Assembly (NCBI GenBank): GCA_917880885.1
Contig: OU862923.1
Coordinates: 28,225,770 to 28,289,769, forward strand
DNA from: Limnephilus marmoratus
Lineage: Eukaryota; Arthropoda; Insecta; Trichoptera; Limnephilidae
Direction: 5' to 3'
DNA length: 64,000 nucleotides
Numbering within the stretch: the first letter of the stretch is position 1; each line of letters starts with the position of its first letter. Shown here piece after piece: positions 21,631-31,888 of this stretch. The translations under genes were made by a program, and so were the position numbers. The notes beneath the pieces were generated by a model. The model saw nothing but the letters and a program-made list of their open reading frames with translations, made no database searches and was not told the DNA's origin.

Positions 21631-22137
21631 AATAATAACTAATAAACCTAAAGAATAACGGAGATAATTTGGGTGCATTCCATACATGAAACCGGTTTTT
21701 CAAATTTTGATAAGCCAGGTGGGACCAATAACACGTGTTTACTGCCTCACGAACCCGGAAGCGTTGGAAATGCTCCTCCTCCCATTATAGGAAGTAACAA
21801 ATAATAACTAATAAACCTAAAGAATAACGAAGGAAATTTGGGTGCATTCCACACATGAAACCGGTTTTTCAAATTTTGATAAGCCAGGTGGGACCAATAA
21901 CATGTGTTTACTGCCTCACGAACCCGGAAGCGTTGGAAATGCTCCTCCTCCCATTATAGGAAGTAACAAATAATAACTAATAAACCCAAAGAATAACGAA
22001 GGAAATTTGGGTGCATTCCATACATGAAACCGGTTTTACAAATTTTGATAAGCCAGGTGGGACCAATAACATGTGTTTACTGCCTCACGATCCCGGAAGC
22101 GTTGGAAATGCTCCTCTTCCCATTATAGGAAGTAACA
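21631..22137 (+). repeat. Three tandem copies of a 169-bp unit
   Basis: Units start at 21631, 21800 and 21969 with 'aataataactaataaacc' and end 'cattataggaagtaacaa'. They differ by only a few substitutions. The block 'catgaaaccggttttt' has diverged relatives at about 22170 ('cacctgaaattggcttt') and 23955 ('cacctgagatcggccttt'), so the array is part of a larger repetitive locus extending to the poly(A) tract at 23986. Confidence 0.9.
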
Positions 22138-22499
22138 ACAAACATATTTAATAATAATAAGAAAAAAGTGGTTGCATACCACACCTGAAATTGGCTTTGG
22201 ATTTTTGGGGAGATAAGTGAAGGATCCGAGGTAACGATTTTTACGGCACGCCAATAACGGAATGCTTAAGTGTCAATGAAAACAGATTTCAAGTGTGGTA
22301 TATCTAAAGTGTACGAAAGAATTGTACATAGTGCATCAGAGGTCATTGAACTTTATGCTAGTGCGAGACAAAATACTGTTTTAATGCCTAAAGATTAGAT
22401 TAAATTTCGGACTAATACACGGCAACATTCAGGGATATTGCCATGATACAATACAGTCCTCAAGCGATCTACTTTGCTTCATTGTGTGTTGGAGTGCCA

Positions 22500-23983
22500 A
22501 AAAGTATAATAAATTACTCATTTTACCATAGACAATATATAAAGTCCTCATAGAGTTTTAAGAAATTCCATAGACTAAGCCCCGTTGTCCATAGACAATA
22601 ATTATTCTGAACATGTCATTGGTGGAAAATAGCCAAATAAATATAGATGATACGAATTTATAGATAGTTAACAATAACCAAGAAATTTATCTGTGGTTTT
22701 TTAGCAAACCACTTTCATGTTCAGTATGCATCTTTTGTATAGCCCACTCGATTATATCCCAATCGCGGGAAGACCATACCAATGTGTGCACAGCAACATA
22801 ACTCAAATTGTTGTATATCTGCGCCTTAAACGGGAAACCGTTTACGTGTTTGTACTGCAACCTCCTATTAGAGAAAGATCACATCTTTGGTTATGAACCA
22901 CTTCAATGTAATGTATGCAACTTCGACCATGTGGCGACTATCGGAAGTGTCCCAAGCTGGAAAACAATTCCAATGTCATGACTTCTGTCCTCTCCCTAGA
23001 GGTTGGATCTGTGTCGCGCTACTGGAAAACCGTCTCCATGTTTGTACTGCAACTACTAATTTACAAAATTTTATCCGTGGTTTTTTCAGCAAACCACTTT
23101 CATGTTCGGTATGCATATATTGTTAGGGCCACTCCAGGGCCTCTCACAAGGGAAAAACCATACCAATGTGTACACTGCACCATAATTTAAGTTTTTCTAT
23201 AACTGCGCCTTAAACGGAAAACCGTTTGCATGTATCTACTGCAACCTCCTGTTAGAGAAATAAAACACATCATTGGTTTTGAACCACTTCATTGTAATGT
23301 ATGCAACTTAGGGTGGCGACTTTCGGATGTGTCCCTAGCGGGAAGACCATTCCGATGTCTTGACTGCTGTCCTCTCCCTAGAGGTTTGAATCTGTGCCGC
23401 GCTACTGGAAAACCGTCTCTATGTTTGTACTGCAACTACCTGTAAGAAATTTCCAGATCTGCATAAATCCACTTTCATGTACAGTATGCATATTCCGTAT
23501 AGCGACTATCAGCAGAGTCCCAAGCAGGAAAACATTATAATGTCTTTTTTTGCTGCACTCTCTCCAGTGGTATGGATCTGTGCCACGAATCAGGAAAGTC
23601 ATCTCTATGTTAGCGCTTGAAAACCTTATATAAAAATTTCAATTCTACATAAAACGTAGATAAAATCAGTTGACCATAGACAATGCTTGCAGAGTAAGAG
23701 AAAAGAGCAAATAAAATATAGATGCCGTGAGATAATAGATAGTAAACCATCTTCAAAAAATTTATTTTTGCGTTCTCAAGTAAACCGTTCACTTGTGATG
23801 AATGCATCTTTAGTATGAGTAGATTTCATACGGCTCCCAAGTGAAAGAAGCCATTCCGATGTGATTAATGCTACATAAATATAATATAAGAATAAAAAGA
23901 AAAACCATTGCATAAAATAAAATATTAAACGATGGGTGAGTATAATTGCATGTCACACCTGAGATCGGCCTTTGTGCTGTGAA

Positions 23984-23985
<2 letters not shown>
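22500..23985 (+). pseudogene. Decayed C2H2 (Kruppel-type) zinc-finger array
   Basis: Scattered fragments keep the CxxC half of C2H2 fingers with their linkers: 'TREKPYQCVHC' (23146-23178), 'TGKPSLCLYC' (23404-23433), 'NGKPFACIYC', 'KPLSCSVC' and 'GRPFRCLDC'. The sequence is internally repetitive: segments starting near 22680, 23075 and 23440 are homologous, and 22590-22820 resembles 23650-23880. Stops and shifts break every frame. A functional array would bind DNA or RNA; this one cannot be translated as one protein. It runs into a 78-base poly(A). Confidence 0.6.

Positions 23986-24063
<78 letters not shown>
23986..24063 (+). repeat. Uninterrupted poly(A) run of 78 bases
   Basis: It lies on the plus strand between the zinc-finger relic and the 3' side of the minus-strand LINE. 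Its orientation is wrong for the tail of that LINE, which would appear as poly(T) on the plus strand. It may be the tail of a plus-strand retroposed transcript or a target tract for the LINE. Confidence 0.85.
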
Positions 24064-24065
<2 letters not shown>

Positions 24066-24068
24066 ACG

Positions 24069-24167
24069 ATGACTGGTTCTAGCGTGAGTACTGATGGTAC
24101 AGTGCAGAATGGTAGCGACAGTGAGAGGTTGCAGGTATGGCAGCAATTAGTACATAAAACTGGTTAA
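24069..24167 (+). CDS. Short 32-codon open frame, doubtful
   Basis: An ATG directly after the poly(A) tract opens a Ser/Gly/Thr/Gln-rich frame beginning 'MTGSSVSTDGTVQNGSDSER'. An internal 'caggtatgg' could be a splice donor. It lies opposite the presumed 3' UTR of the LINE. It may be chance or the first exon of something unknown. Confidence 0.12.
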   Translation: MTGSSVSTDGTVQNGSDSERLQVWQQLVHKTG

Positions 24168-24279
24168 ACAGGTATATATGAATAATAGTAAGAAACAAGG
24201 CATAAACAATAATAAGGTAAGTTCAAATCGTAGTCAGTGGGTCCAGGAGCTAGTACACCTAGTATCTATTGATTTTACA

Positions 24280-27200
24280 CTAATCTTCGACTCTAAGAGC
24301 AGACCATCTTTCAACCCATCTTCTTGTGAACTTCTTCAGACACTCAAAATTAACCTTGTTCGATACGAGATCGGAATTCCAAACCGGTCTCGTGACCACT
24401 TGCAAACCATCCAGTAATTCGTCTCTGGCATCCGTCATGATCTCGCAATGCCACAGAATGTGCTCGGCAGTCTGATCCGTGCTTCCGCAGGTGCAGTTCG
24501 GATGGGGGGATAGGGAGAGTCTATGCAGTCTCCCCCTGAACTCCCCATGCCCGGACAGTAGCTGGACCATGTGATGGTCCAGGTTGATGTACGCCCCTTC
24601 CATTCTGATCTTAACTGATGGGAAGAAGGAGAAGGTCCATCTTCCCATATTCGATCTAATCCAGCGAGATTGCCACTCATTGAGTGTAAGCTCTCTCATT
24701 CGTTTAAGTAGTCCAGGGAGAGTCCCGACTCCACTTGGTGTGATGACAACACCGAGGTGGGTGGCAGGGAGTCCCCTGGTCAACTTCTTCTTTGTTAACA
24801 CCTCCCTAATTTCTAAATCGATTGGCAGAACACCTGCCAGCACGGGTAATGCGTCCGAAGCTACCGTTCTGTAGGCACCAGAAAGTGCCAGCAAGGGAGT
24901 TCGCTGGCCTCTTTTGAGCGCCGAGAGTATTAGAGAATTATCCAGGCGGTGCTCCCACACAGAGGCGCAGTACGCTACTTGCGTAACGTACACTCCCCTA
25001 TATATCAAATGGAGAGCCGGACTTCTCAAACCCCATTCAGATGTGGAGATTCTCCTCAGCTTCAAAAAGAGTGCCTGGGCCTTGCTGGAGACTTCCTTAA
25101 CATGGGCAAGAAACGAGGACGATCGATCTAGAGTAACTCCAAGGTATTTTGCCGTCTCAACAAATTTGATTCTGGTGTCTCCCATTCTGATGGTTGGGTT
25201 TCTCTCTCTGCTGAGATAGCCCTTAATCAAGAGACCCATGGTCTTCTGGGGAGCGAAGGTCATTTTGTTTCTATCACCCCATTGAAGGAACATGTTCAGA
25301 CCTTCCTCAGACTTACTTTCTATCTCTCTCCTGCTGTTCCCCGAGACCAGATACAATTTATCATCAGCAAAATCGACCGCGATACAACCTTCAGGCAAGG
25401 GCAACCTGGAGGAGTCATCAAACAAAATCTTCCAGAAATCTGGACCGACGTTGGAACCCTGAGGGCAGCCCATGTCAACCTCCCTTTCAATGGAAAAGTC
25501 ACCGAAGGAGAGTATGACTGTTCTTTTACTCAAGTAATTTTCACAGGATTTAAAAAGTCTAGGAGGACACTTCCTATTTTTCAGTTTGATGAGTATCATG
25601 GCCCAAGATGCATAATCGAAGGCACCTGTGATATCTAAGAAAATAGCAATAACATACTTCTTAGTGCAAGCCTTCACCCATTCGAGCGCAAACGTTAGGG
25701 CGTGCTCCGTGGACTTACCGGGGACGAAACCAAATTGAAGCGGGCTGGGGGGGGACAAGGTACGTCGTAGCCTCTCCTTAATTAGTTTTTCTAAGATTTT
25801 TCCTAGGACAGGCAGCAAGGTGATGGGACGGTAGGCTTTCACGTCCGATTTCGGTTTTCCGTTCCCCTTTGGTATAATCCTGAGCACGCCCCTCTTCCAT
25901 TCAGAAGGGAAAACTCCTCTTCTCAAACATGTCTCCATCACCTGGAAAAGTTCTTCTTTGGCGTGGACCCAGACTTGCTTCGCTATCACGCCATTGAGCC
26001 TATCGTGCCCAGGTGCCTTCTTAGGACCCAAACCCTTTATTATATTTTCAACTTCTAATCTTGTTACTTTCATACTATCCTCCTGGGCGAGGTTTCTCGG
26101 TGGAAGCCGTGACAGGATTCTGACCTGTTTGTGGTGGTCGCTTTCCCCAGTGACTGATTCTAATGGGACTAGCTTGCCCAGAAGCGTTTGGAGAGTGGTC
26201 GCCACGTCCACAGTCTCAACATCCCTACCCTCAAAATTTGATATTACGCTAGAAAGATACCGGTCAGAGCCTTTACCCGTCTTTTCGACAGCGCTGTGGG
26301 CATCCCACGGGTTGGCGTTACCCACTTCTGAAACCCACTTATGCCATTCAGCTCGTTTCGCCAAGAGCACGGCTAATTTGAAAGCACTGCGAGTAGCCCT
26401 GACGCGCACCCTCCGAGCAGCAATCTCCTCCTCCATCAAGCCGCCTCGTCTGGTAGCGCCAAAAGCCCTGCAGGCCCTCTTGTAAGCCCCCTTGAGCGAA
26501 GTCAGCTCTATCGACCACCACGGCGTCCTGATAGTCTTCTTTGGGTTTACTCTTCCCAGAGAGGACTCTGCGGCTGATACTACAGCCGCGTTAAAAAAGT
26601 TCCCCAAATTATCCGGATCGTTTGCCGCTACGTCATGGAATCCCCTTAAAGTATCGCGTAGGGCTTCCCCAAAGTTATCCCAGTTCGCCTCTGTGGTTTT
26701 GAAGCTCCAGGAGGATCTTGGGGCTCCGGTCTTATTGACACCCACTTTGAAGGTAATGAGCCTATGGTCGGAGGCTATAGCGCATTCGTGTACCTTCCAT
26801 TGCATTATCTTGGCTGCAACTGATCCAGAGCAGAGAGATAGATCTATGTTGCTCTCACCATTGGTATTCGAAAATGTGCTTAATGAGTGAGGCTCATTTA
26901 GTACAACCAGACCTTGCGCCGCAATCAGGTCCTCGACGGCGTCTGATCGTTCCGTTCTATGTCTAGCATCAAAATCGAACCATAAAGGTGAGCGAGCGTT
27001 AAAGTCTCCTCCGATAACTACGTTACGACCTTTAAGCACGTTCAGAGCGCGTGTCAAGCTCAAGATATGCGGTCCAACCGGGTTCCCATACTTAAAATAG
27101 ACCGAGATCAGTACGATCTCAGTTTCGCCAAATCTAAGGGATACACAGGTTTGGTACTCGTCTGACAGGCCCACCAGCAGGAGGGGACTGATCAAGGAGG

Positions 27201-27408
27201 TGTTGACCAGGACACCCGCCTGTGGTGAGTTGCCAACCTCGAGCACCACACCCGGATGACTTACTGGTGTCTTTCCTGACCTGGTGTACTGCTCCTGGAT
27301 AAGCAGGATGTCGATGTGGAGGTCAGACATGACCCGCATGATGTCCAGTGTGGCGGCCCGGGAACGCTGCAGGTTTATCTGACCTAGGGAGAGGGGATTA
27401 ATTGCCAT
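24280..27408 (-). CDS. LINE ORF2: APE endonuclease and reverse transcriptase (1042 aa)
   Basis: This enzyme nicks the target and reverse-transcribes the element RNA at the nick. Endonuclease (about residues 1-225): N12 in 'INLQRS', E39 in 'LLIQEQY', 'GGDFNARSP' (133-141), 'SNIDLS' with D189, and 'ASDHR' with D214/H215; all expected catalytic residues are present. Reverse transcriptase (about 430-800): 'KAPGHDRLNG' (464-473), 'FLDITGAFD' (590-598), 'GCPQGSNVGP' (647-656), 'FADD' (680-683) and 'YLGV' (755-758). C-terminal CCHC: C972, C974, H983, C988. There is no stop or frameshift. The start codon lies inside the end of ORF1 ('atggcaattaa'), an 11-base overlap in another frame, so reinitiation after ORF1 is likely. 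The enzyme appears potentially active. Confidence 0.93.
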   Translation of the reverse strand: MAINPLSLGQINLQRSRAATLDIMRVMSDLHIDILLIQEQYTRSGKTPVSHPGVVLEVGNSPQAGVLVNTSLISPLLLVGLSDEYQTCVSLRFGETEIVLISVYFKYGNPVGPHILSLTRALNVLKGRNVVIGGDFNARSPLWFDFDARHRTERSDAVEDLIAAQGLVVLNEPHSLSTFSNTNGESNIDLSLCSGSVAAKIMQWKVHECAIASDHRLITFKVGVNKTGAPRSSWSFKTTEANWDNFGEALRDTLRGFHDVAANDPDNLGNFFNAAVVSAAESSLGRVNPKKTIRTPWWSIELTSLKGAYKRACRAFGATRRGGLMEEEIAARRVRVRATRSAFKLAVLLAKRAEWHKWVSEVGNANPWDAHSAVEKTGKGSDRYLSSVISNFEGRDVETVDVATTLQTLLGKLVPLESVTGESDHHKQVRILSRLPPRNLAQEDSMKVTRLEVENIIKGLGPKKAPGHDRLNGVIAKQVWVHAKEELFQVMETCLRRGVFPSEWKRGVLRIIPKGNGKPKSDVKAYRPITLLPVLGKILEKLIKERLRRTLSPPSPLQFGFVPGKSTEHALTFALEWVKACTKKYVIAIFLDITGAFDYASWAMILIKLKNRKCPPRLFKSCENYLSKRTVILSFGDFSIEREVDMGCPQGSNVGPDFWKILFDDSSRLPLPEGCIAVDFADDKLYLVSGNSRREIESKSEEGLNMFLQWGDRNKMTFAPQKTMGLLIKGYLSRERNPTIRMGDTRIKFVETAKYLGVTLDRSSSFLAHVKEVSSKAQALFLKLRRISTSEWGLRSPALHLIYRGVYVTQVAYCASVWEHRLDNSLILSALKRGQRTPLLALSGAYRTVASDALPVLAGVLPIDLEIREVLTKKKLTRGLPATHLGVVITPSGVGTLPGLLKRMRELTLNEWQSRWIRSNMGRWTFSFFPSVKIRMEGAYINLDHHMVQLLSGHGEFRGRLHRLSLSPHPNCTCGSTDQTAEHILWHCEIMTDARDELLDGLQVVTRPVWNSDLVSNKVNFECLKKFTRRWVERWSALRVED

Positions 27409-28939
27409 AATCAGTCATTTTGACCTGTACGTCGACTGCCGCCTGGTGCGCCGGGCATGATCGGTCCCCTGTGGGATGGTTTGAAGGCTTCTTGAACCTT
27501 GTGCATGTTGCACAGATAGCGGGTTGTGCCTTCTTGGGGCAATCCTCAACGTCGTGTCCGTTTTCGGCGCAATGCCGGCAGGTTGCAACCACCTGCGTGC
27601 AGGTCTTGGAGATATGGCCATAAAGATGGCATTTATAACACCTAGTAGCTCCTGAGTAGTCCCTGACCCGACAGGCATTCCAGCCTAGAAAGCACAGACC
27701 GCTGTCTCTAAGAAGCCTTCTTACCTCAGGGTGGCACGTGATTATCATGTGCATATTACCTGTGTCCCGCTTTCCAAAGAGGGACACACGCCTCATGGTC
27801 CTCAGGTGGTCCTCCTTGGATAGTGAGCAATTACCTTCTACGTTATTTTCATAGATTTCGGTGAACAGGGCGGCGTCCGCGGAGGGTTCACCTCTGGGGA
27901 CGTCATATATGACTATCTTCGGGAGGCGTCCCTGTGGAGATATCATCTTGATACCGGCTGCGGCCAGTTTTTCTTCGGCCTTCTTAAGATTTGCCACTCC
28001 TCCAGGTGTTGTAGTTTGGATGGCGACACCGGCACCCTTGATTTTCCTTGTCCTAACAACTTGGAAACCGTCCTTCCTGGGGTCAAGGACTGTAGGAAGG
28101 AGTTTCTCCAACTGCTCTGAAGTTTTACCCTCCGGGGTGGTCGGGTACAGGAGCACCGTTGGCTGCCTAGATGGTAGAGGTCTTTCTTGACCACGTACTA
28201 CGATGGTCTTCGACGGAGGTCCTCCCGACGCAGCACTAGCGTAAGATCTCCTAGCTGTGGAGGTGGGGATGATGTTTTCGCCAGTGCTATTGTAGATTTT
28301 TTCGAACTTCTTCGTTAGTTCTGCATTGTTCTGGAGTGCAGCCGACAGGGCCTCTGCCTTACCCACGGCCGCTGAGTGCGCCATTGCTGTGTTGTGGAGG
28401 TGTTTCTTTATTTCCTCGATGGCTGCGCCGATGGTAGCTCGATCCTCCTTTTTTAGCTTATTTTTTGCATCGCTACATGTCTGGTATATATTATTTAGTA
28501 GTCCCCAGATCGGGAAGATCAATTCAGAGCTTAATGAGCTTGCCGAAATTTGTTGAATGCTAGCCTCGTCTTCCTCTCTCTGGCGCTTTCTGTTAGCTTG
28601 GTTGGGAGAATTTGATGTTCCCGGAGCATTTTGTGTTTCAGCATTCTTTGAAGTCTGGGGAGCAGACCACACATTCGTAGGTACTTGCACCTCTTCAGCT
28701 TCCTGCTGATAGACCATGGCAGGGAGCCCAGCCTCACCCATCAGTTGGCTGCTGTGCAGACTTCTGAATGGTGACCCTGCACGTCCCTCCCTACCCGCCT
28801 TAAGATCAATGATAATTGATTTCAGTTTTCGGTTCTCCTCCAAGATTGAGCGTTGAAAACATTCAGAGTCTGAGTCGTCCGAGTCAGAAGGCATGCTAGT
28901 TTCAATGGTAATCGTAGTTAACCATAGAATAGTGCACAA
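27398..28939 (-). CDS. LINE ORF1: Gag-like nucleic-acid-binding protein (513 aa)
   Basis: It binds element RNA and forms the ribonucleoprotein particle. The N-terminal part is acidic and Ser-rich; the second Met (residue 16, position 28894, 'MPSDSDDSDSECF') is the more natural start because the first 15 residues are hydrophobic and unusual. A helical, Lys/Glu-rich middle follows. Three CCHC zinc knuckles lie near the C-terminus: 'CYKCHLYGHISKTC' (434-447), 'CRHCAENGHDVEDC' (454-467) and a longer third at 476-495. It overlaps ORF2 by 11 bases. The frame is uninterrupted, as in a recently active element. Confidence 0.9.
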   Translation of the reverse strand: MCTILWLTTITIETSMPSDSDDSDSECFQRSILEENRKLKSIIIDLKAGREGRAGSPFRSLHSSQLMGEAGLPAMVYQQEAEEVQVPTNVWSAPQTSKNAETQNAPGTSNSPNQANRKRQREEDEASIQQISASSLSSELIFPIWGLLNNIYQTCSDAKNKLKKEDRATIGAAIEEIKKHLHNTAMAHSAAVGKAEALSAALQNNAELTKKFEKIYNSTGENIIPTSTARRSYASAASGGPPSKTIVVRGQERPLPSRQPTVLLYPTTPEGKTSEQLEKLLPTVLDPRKDGFQVVRTRKIKGAGVAIQTTTPGGVANLKKAEEKLAAAGIKMISPQGRLPKIVIYDVPRGEPSADAALFTEIYENNVEGNCSLSKEDHLRTMRRVSLFGKRDTGNMHMIITCHPEVRRLLRDSGLCFLGWNACRVRDYSGATRCYKCHLYGHISKTCTQVVATCRHCAENGHDVEDCPKKAQPAICATCTRFKKPSNHPTGDRSCPAHQAAVDVQVKMTDYGN

Positions 28940-29100
28940 TTAAATGTTAATAAAAACCGGTGTATTCTGCACTCTGAGAATTGTCACAAAATGAGTTTCT
29001 ATGGTTTACTCTAGGTTAAATTTAAAATTGTCTATGGTTCGCTGAATTGAATTTGCAAAATTTAATCAGTTTTTTTAACTTAAAAATACGGATTATACAT

Positions 29101-29483
29101 TGTTAGCGCCAAGTATATTGGTTGCGCTTGGCGGATTGCTTTTGTGTTTATTTTGGATTTTAATATTATTTATTTCCTATGGCAATGAATATCTCCCTTC
29201 CCCCGCTCCCCTTATCATTCCCTGCTGTCACTATTCCGCATATCGCAAGTATTTTTCGGTGCTCGAAGTTTGTGTGTTAATAAATCATCGCAGATAATTC
29301 GCATTAACAATAATTCATTTTAAAAGTGATCCGCAACTAAATGGTGATCTCATCAAGTAAACAATTACTTTCCAGAAGAACCTACTCCTCTACCGTGAGT
29401 TTTTACCTATCCTTTATATATTTATTGCCACTATATTTACGCAGAAGTTAATTGCCAGAGATTGTAACCTCTAAGCCGAGACA
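29101..29483 (+). repeat. 5' LTR of the BEL/Pao element
   Basis: It is 383 bp long with TG...CA termini. It contains a polyadenylation-type AATAAA at 29279-29284 and should hold the promoter. Its sequence equals the 3' LTR. Confidence 0.93.
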
Positions 29484-29711
29484 TTATGATCCAAACGAGC
29501 CTGATAATTTAATGTAAAAAAGAACCAGCGCGCTATTTTACGGTGTAATATTTACGGCATGGTGTTTCAGTGTATTATTAAATTACGGTAGGTAGGTAGT
29601 TAGTGTTCGAGTTCACATTATCATCGCAATATTATTTTTACAGTAGATCTAGACTAGACTTCGGTCTCGCAATAAATTTTCATCAGTAGAATAATTAACA
29701 TCCTGTTAAAA

Positions 29712-31634
29712 ATGCCCGAGGAATCCTCTGTCACAAAAATTAATCGTGAAATTCAACTTTTAGATGCAAGACTAAATTCGTATCTTTCAAGGACGCAGAT
29801 AATTTATGAAAGTATACAACATTTAAAATCGACTGTTTCAAGAAATACGTTTTGCGCGCATGCTGCTCTGTTAGTTGAGATTAGAAAAGAATTTATGGAA
29901 GTTGTTGGAAAAATTAATGATTTGAAACTCCAGATTAATTCTGAATTTATTCCAAATTTTCAAATCGAACAATCATTTGACGAACTCTACGCAATTATTC
30001 AGTTAACAGCTAAACAAATAGGTAACAATAATATAAATGAACCTACCACGCTACAAAAATCCCATAAAATTAATAACATTAAGCTGCCAAAGCTATCTTT
30101 ACCTCCATTTGATGGAAATTTATTGGAATGGAAGATTTTTTATCAAACTTTTAAAACACTCATTCATGAAAATATTGATCTCTCCGACACGGAAAAAATT
30201 CAATATTTAATTAGTGCTTTGTCAGGAAAGGCTTTAAATATATGCGCAGAAATTCCAGCTACGGCAGAAAATTATAATATTATATGGAATTCTTTAATCG
30301 CAAAATATGAGGATAGCCGGGTAATCGCGACACATTTCTTCAATAAAATTTTAAATTTAAAGTCAATCACTGTATCAAATGCATCGAATTTAGAAACTTT
30401 TATAGACCAATTTCATTCATCAATTTCAGCATTGCAACAGTTAAAAATTCCGAATTTATTACAATGTTTCTTCGTTCATATAGGAACACAAAAATTAGAC
30501 AGGGAAACGGCCATGGCATTCGAATCTTCAATCAGAAAATCAGAGGCACCGTCGTACGATGAATTCGTAACATTTTTACGTGAACAAGCCAAAATATTAC
30601 ATAGAACGTCAATATTACCAGAATCGAAATCACAACAGTTTGAGAAAAAAAAATTACGTGAAGCACAATATAGCCACGCATTTCTTAGTTTAACGCATAA
30701 CAAAGCAAAACACTATAAGTGCACGTTATGTAATTTGTCAGACCATACATTCATTTTTAAATGCCCAACGTTTTTAAACGCATCACCTAAGAGTAGGTTT
30801 AAGATAACTCAAAAACAAAACTTATGTCGAAATTGTCTAAGTACAATGCACTCTACCAATACATGCAAATCGGAAAATCGGTGCAGATATTGTAATCAAA
30901 ACCATAACTCTTTATTGCATTTTGATGACACTTCATCCAATTTTTCTCGTAAGATTGAGCGAAATTTAAATCTCAAAAGCAAACCGGAAAGTAAATCTGA
31001 TAATGTAACATTATGTACTCTCAATAATGGAGATGCAGACGTTTTTTCCCCAAATCAAACCATTTTATTAGGTACCGCATCTATTAGTGTTCTTGATTCC
31101 AGGAATAAATATCAGAAAATACGCGTTTTAATTGATAGCGCATCACAAAACGAATTTATTACAACGAGCTGTTGCAAACGCCTTGGATTACCCTTATTCA
31201 CAGATCGCAATCATACAACTATTAGAGGAATTGGAGATATTTCTCAACGCATTAAAGGGATGACTAATTTAAAGTTTGAGTCTCGCTATAATAATAAAAC
31301 ATCTTTCTCCATTCGACCCTTGGTAGTGGATCGCATTACAACCCAATTGCCGGCATCTTCTATAGATATGAATGCGTTGCCTTACCTAAATGACTTGCCA
31401 CTCGCCGATGACAAATTCCACATCCCAGGGGTCATCGATGCAATCATTGGTGCCAATATTTTTGGCCAAATCCTCTTACCTGGTAAGGTAAAGGGCACTC
31501 AATCATTACCGAGTGCAATTGAAACCAGTTTAGGGTACGTACTAGTCGGAAACGCACCTATTTTCAAGCAAAGCAACGTAACTCACAACCAAAACAAGGT
31601 TTCTCGTAAACCAAGTTTACAGGTTCATTATTAA
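29712..31634 (+). CDS. gag: BEL/Pao Gag with C-terminal aspartic protease-like domain (640 aa)
   Basis: Residues 1-100 are helical. 'KLPKLSLPPFDGN' (124-136) opens the DUF1759-type Gag region, which runs to about 300 and includes 'WKIFYQTF' and 'IQYLISALSGKAL'. Cys/His knuckles follow: C337/C340/C351, C372/C375/C385 and C391/C394 with His. A DUF1758-type retropepsin domain comes next: 'VLIDSASQNEFI' (catalytic-type D475, DSA in place of DTG/DSG), 'DAIIGANIF' near 576-584, and 'TSLGYVLVG' (605-613). The protein ends there, where the reverse transcriptase would begin in a full BEL polyprotein. The frame is fully open and AT-rich, unlike the neighbouring LINE. It probably forms the particle shell and processes it. 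Confidence 0.9.
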   Translation: MPEESSVTKINREIQLLDARLNSYLSRTQIIYESIQHLKSTVSRNTFCAHAALLVEIRKEFMEVVGKINDLKLQINSEFIPNFQIEQSFDELYAIIQLTAKQIGNNNINEPTTLQKSHKINNIKLPKLSLPPFDGNLLEWKIFYQTFKTLIHENIDLSDTEKIQYLISALSGKALNICAEIPATAENYNIIWNSLIAKYEDSRVIATHFFNKILNLKSITVSNASNLETFIDQFHSSISALQQLKIPNLLQCFFVHIGTQKLDRETAMAFESSIRKSEAPSYDEFVTFLREQAKILHRTSILPESKSQQFEKKKLREAQYSHAFLSLTHNKAKHYKCTLCNLSDHTFIFKCPTFLNASPKSRFKITQKQNLCRNCLSTMHSTNTCKSENRCRYCNQNHNSLLHFDDTSSNFSRKIERNLNLKSKPESKSDNVTLCTLNNGDADVFSPNQTILLGTASISVLDSRNKYQKIRVLIDSASQNEFITTSCCKRLGLPLFTDRNHTTIRGIGDISQRIKGMTNLKFESRYNNKTSFSIRPLVVDRITTQLPASSIDMNALPYLNDLPLADDKFHIPGVIDAIIGANIFGQILLPGKVKGTQSLPSAIETSLGYVLVGNAPIFKQSNVTHNQNKVSRKPSLQVHY

Positions 31635-31874
31635 TCTCATGTTTCCTGCAATTTTTATAATACCTAATAATTAATTAGTTTAGTTCAAGTAGTCATATAC
31701 ATATAATTGCTATATTTAATCGTTTCATTTCTTTATTATTTTATTTTCATCACCCCGCAATAATGATACGCATTAACGTCTTGAGCACTGAAACACAATG
31801 CGGTAAATTTTTTAATGGTATTTATTTTTATTTTCTTTTCGTTTCGCATGTTGGTTTATTTTGACCATTCTGTC

Positions 31875-31888
31875 AAGGCCGAGGGGCA
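31875..31888 (+). promoter_or_regulatory. Polypurine tract of the BEL/Pao element
   Basis: 'aaggccgaggggca' lies immediately before the 3' LTR, the position where plus-strand DNA synthesis is primed. Two pyrimidines interrupt it, so its efficiency is uncertain. Confidence 0.6.

Larger units (their letters stand above)
24064..29100 (-). mobile_element. R1-clade non-LTR retrotransposon, both ORFs intact
   Basis: It is read on the minus strand: 5' leader (to about 29100 or beyond), ORF1 (28939-27398), ORF2 (27408-24280) and a 3' UTR of up to about 215 bp. The ORF order, three zinc knuckles in ORF1, an APE-type endonuclease with 'INLQRSRAAT' and the 'CTCG...H....C' tail place it in the R1/TRAS/SART group. 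It has no poly(A) at its 3' end. It is GC-richer than the neighbouring DNA. A BEL element interrupts or abuts its 5' leader. The exact ends are unproven. Confidence 0.85.

Noticed and set aside
25282..26890. Plus-strand frames of 100-175 codons over the LINE
   Set aside because: Antisense shadows of the intact ORF2 on the minus strand.
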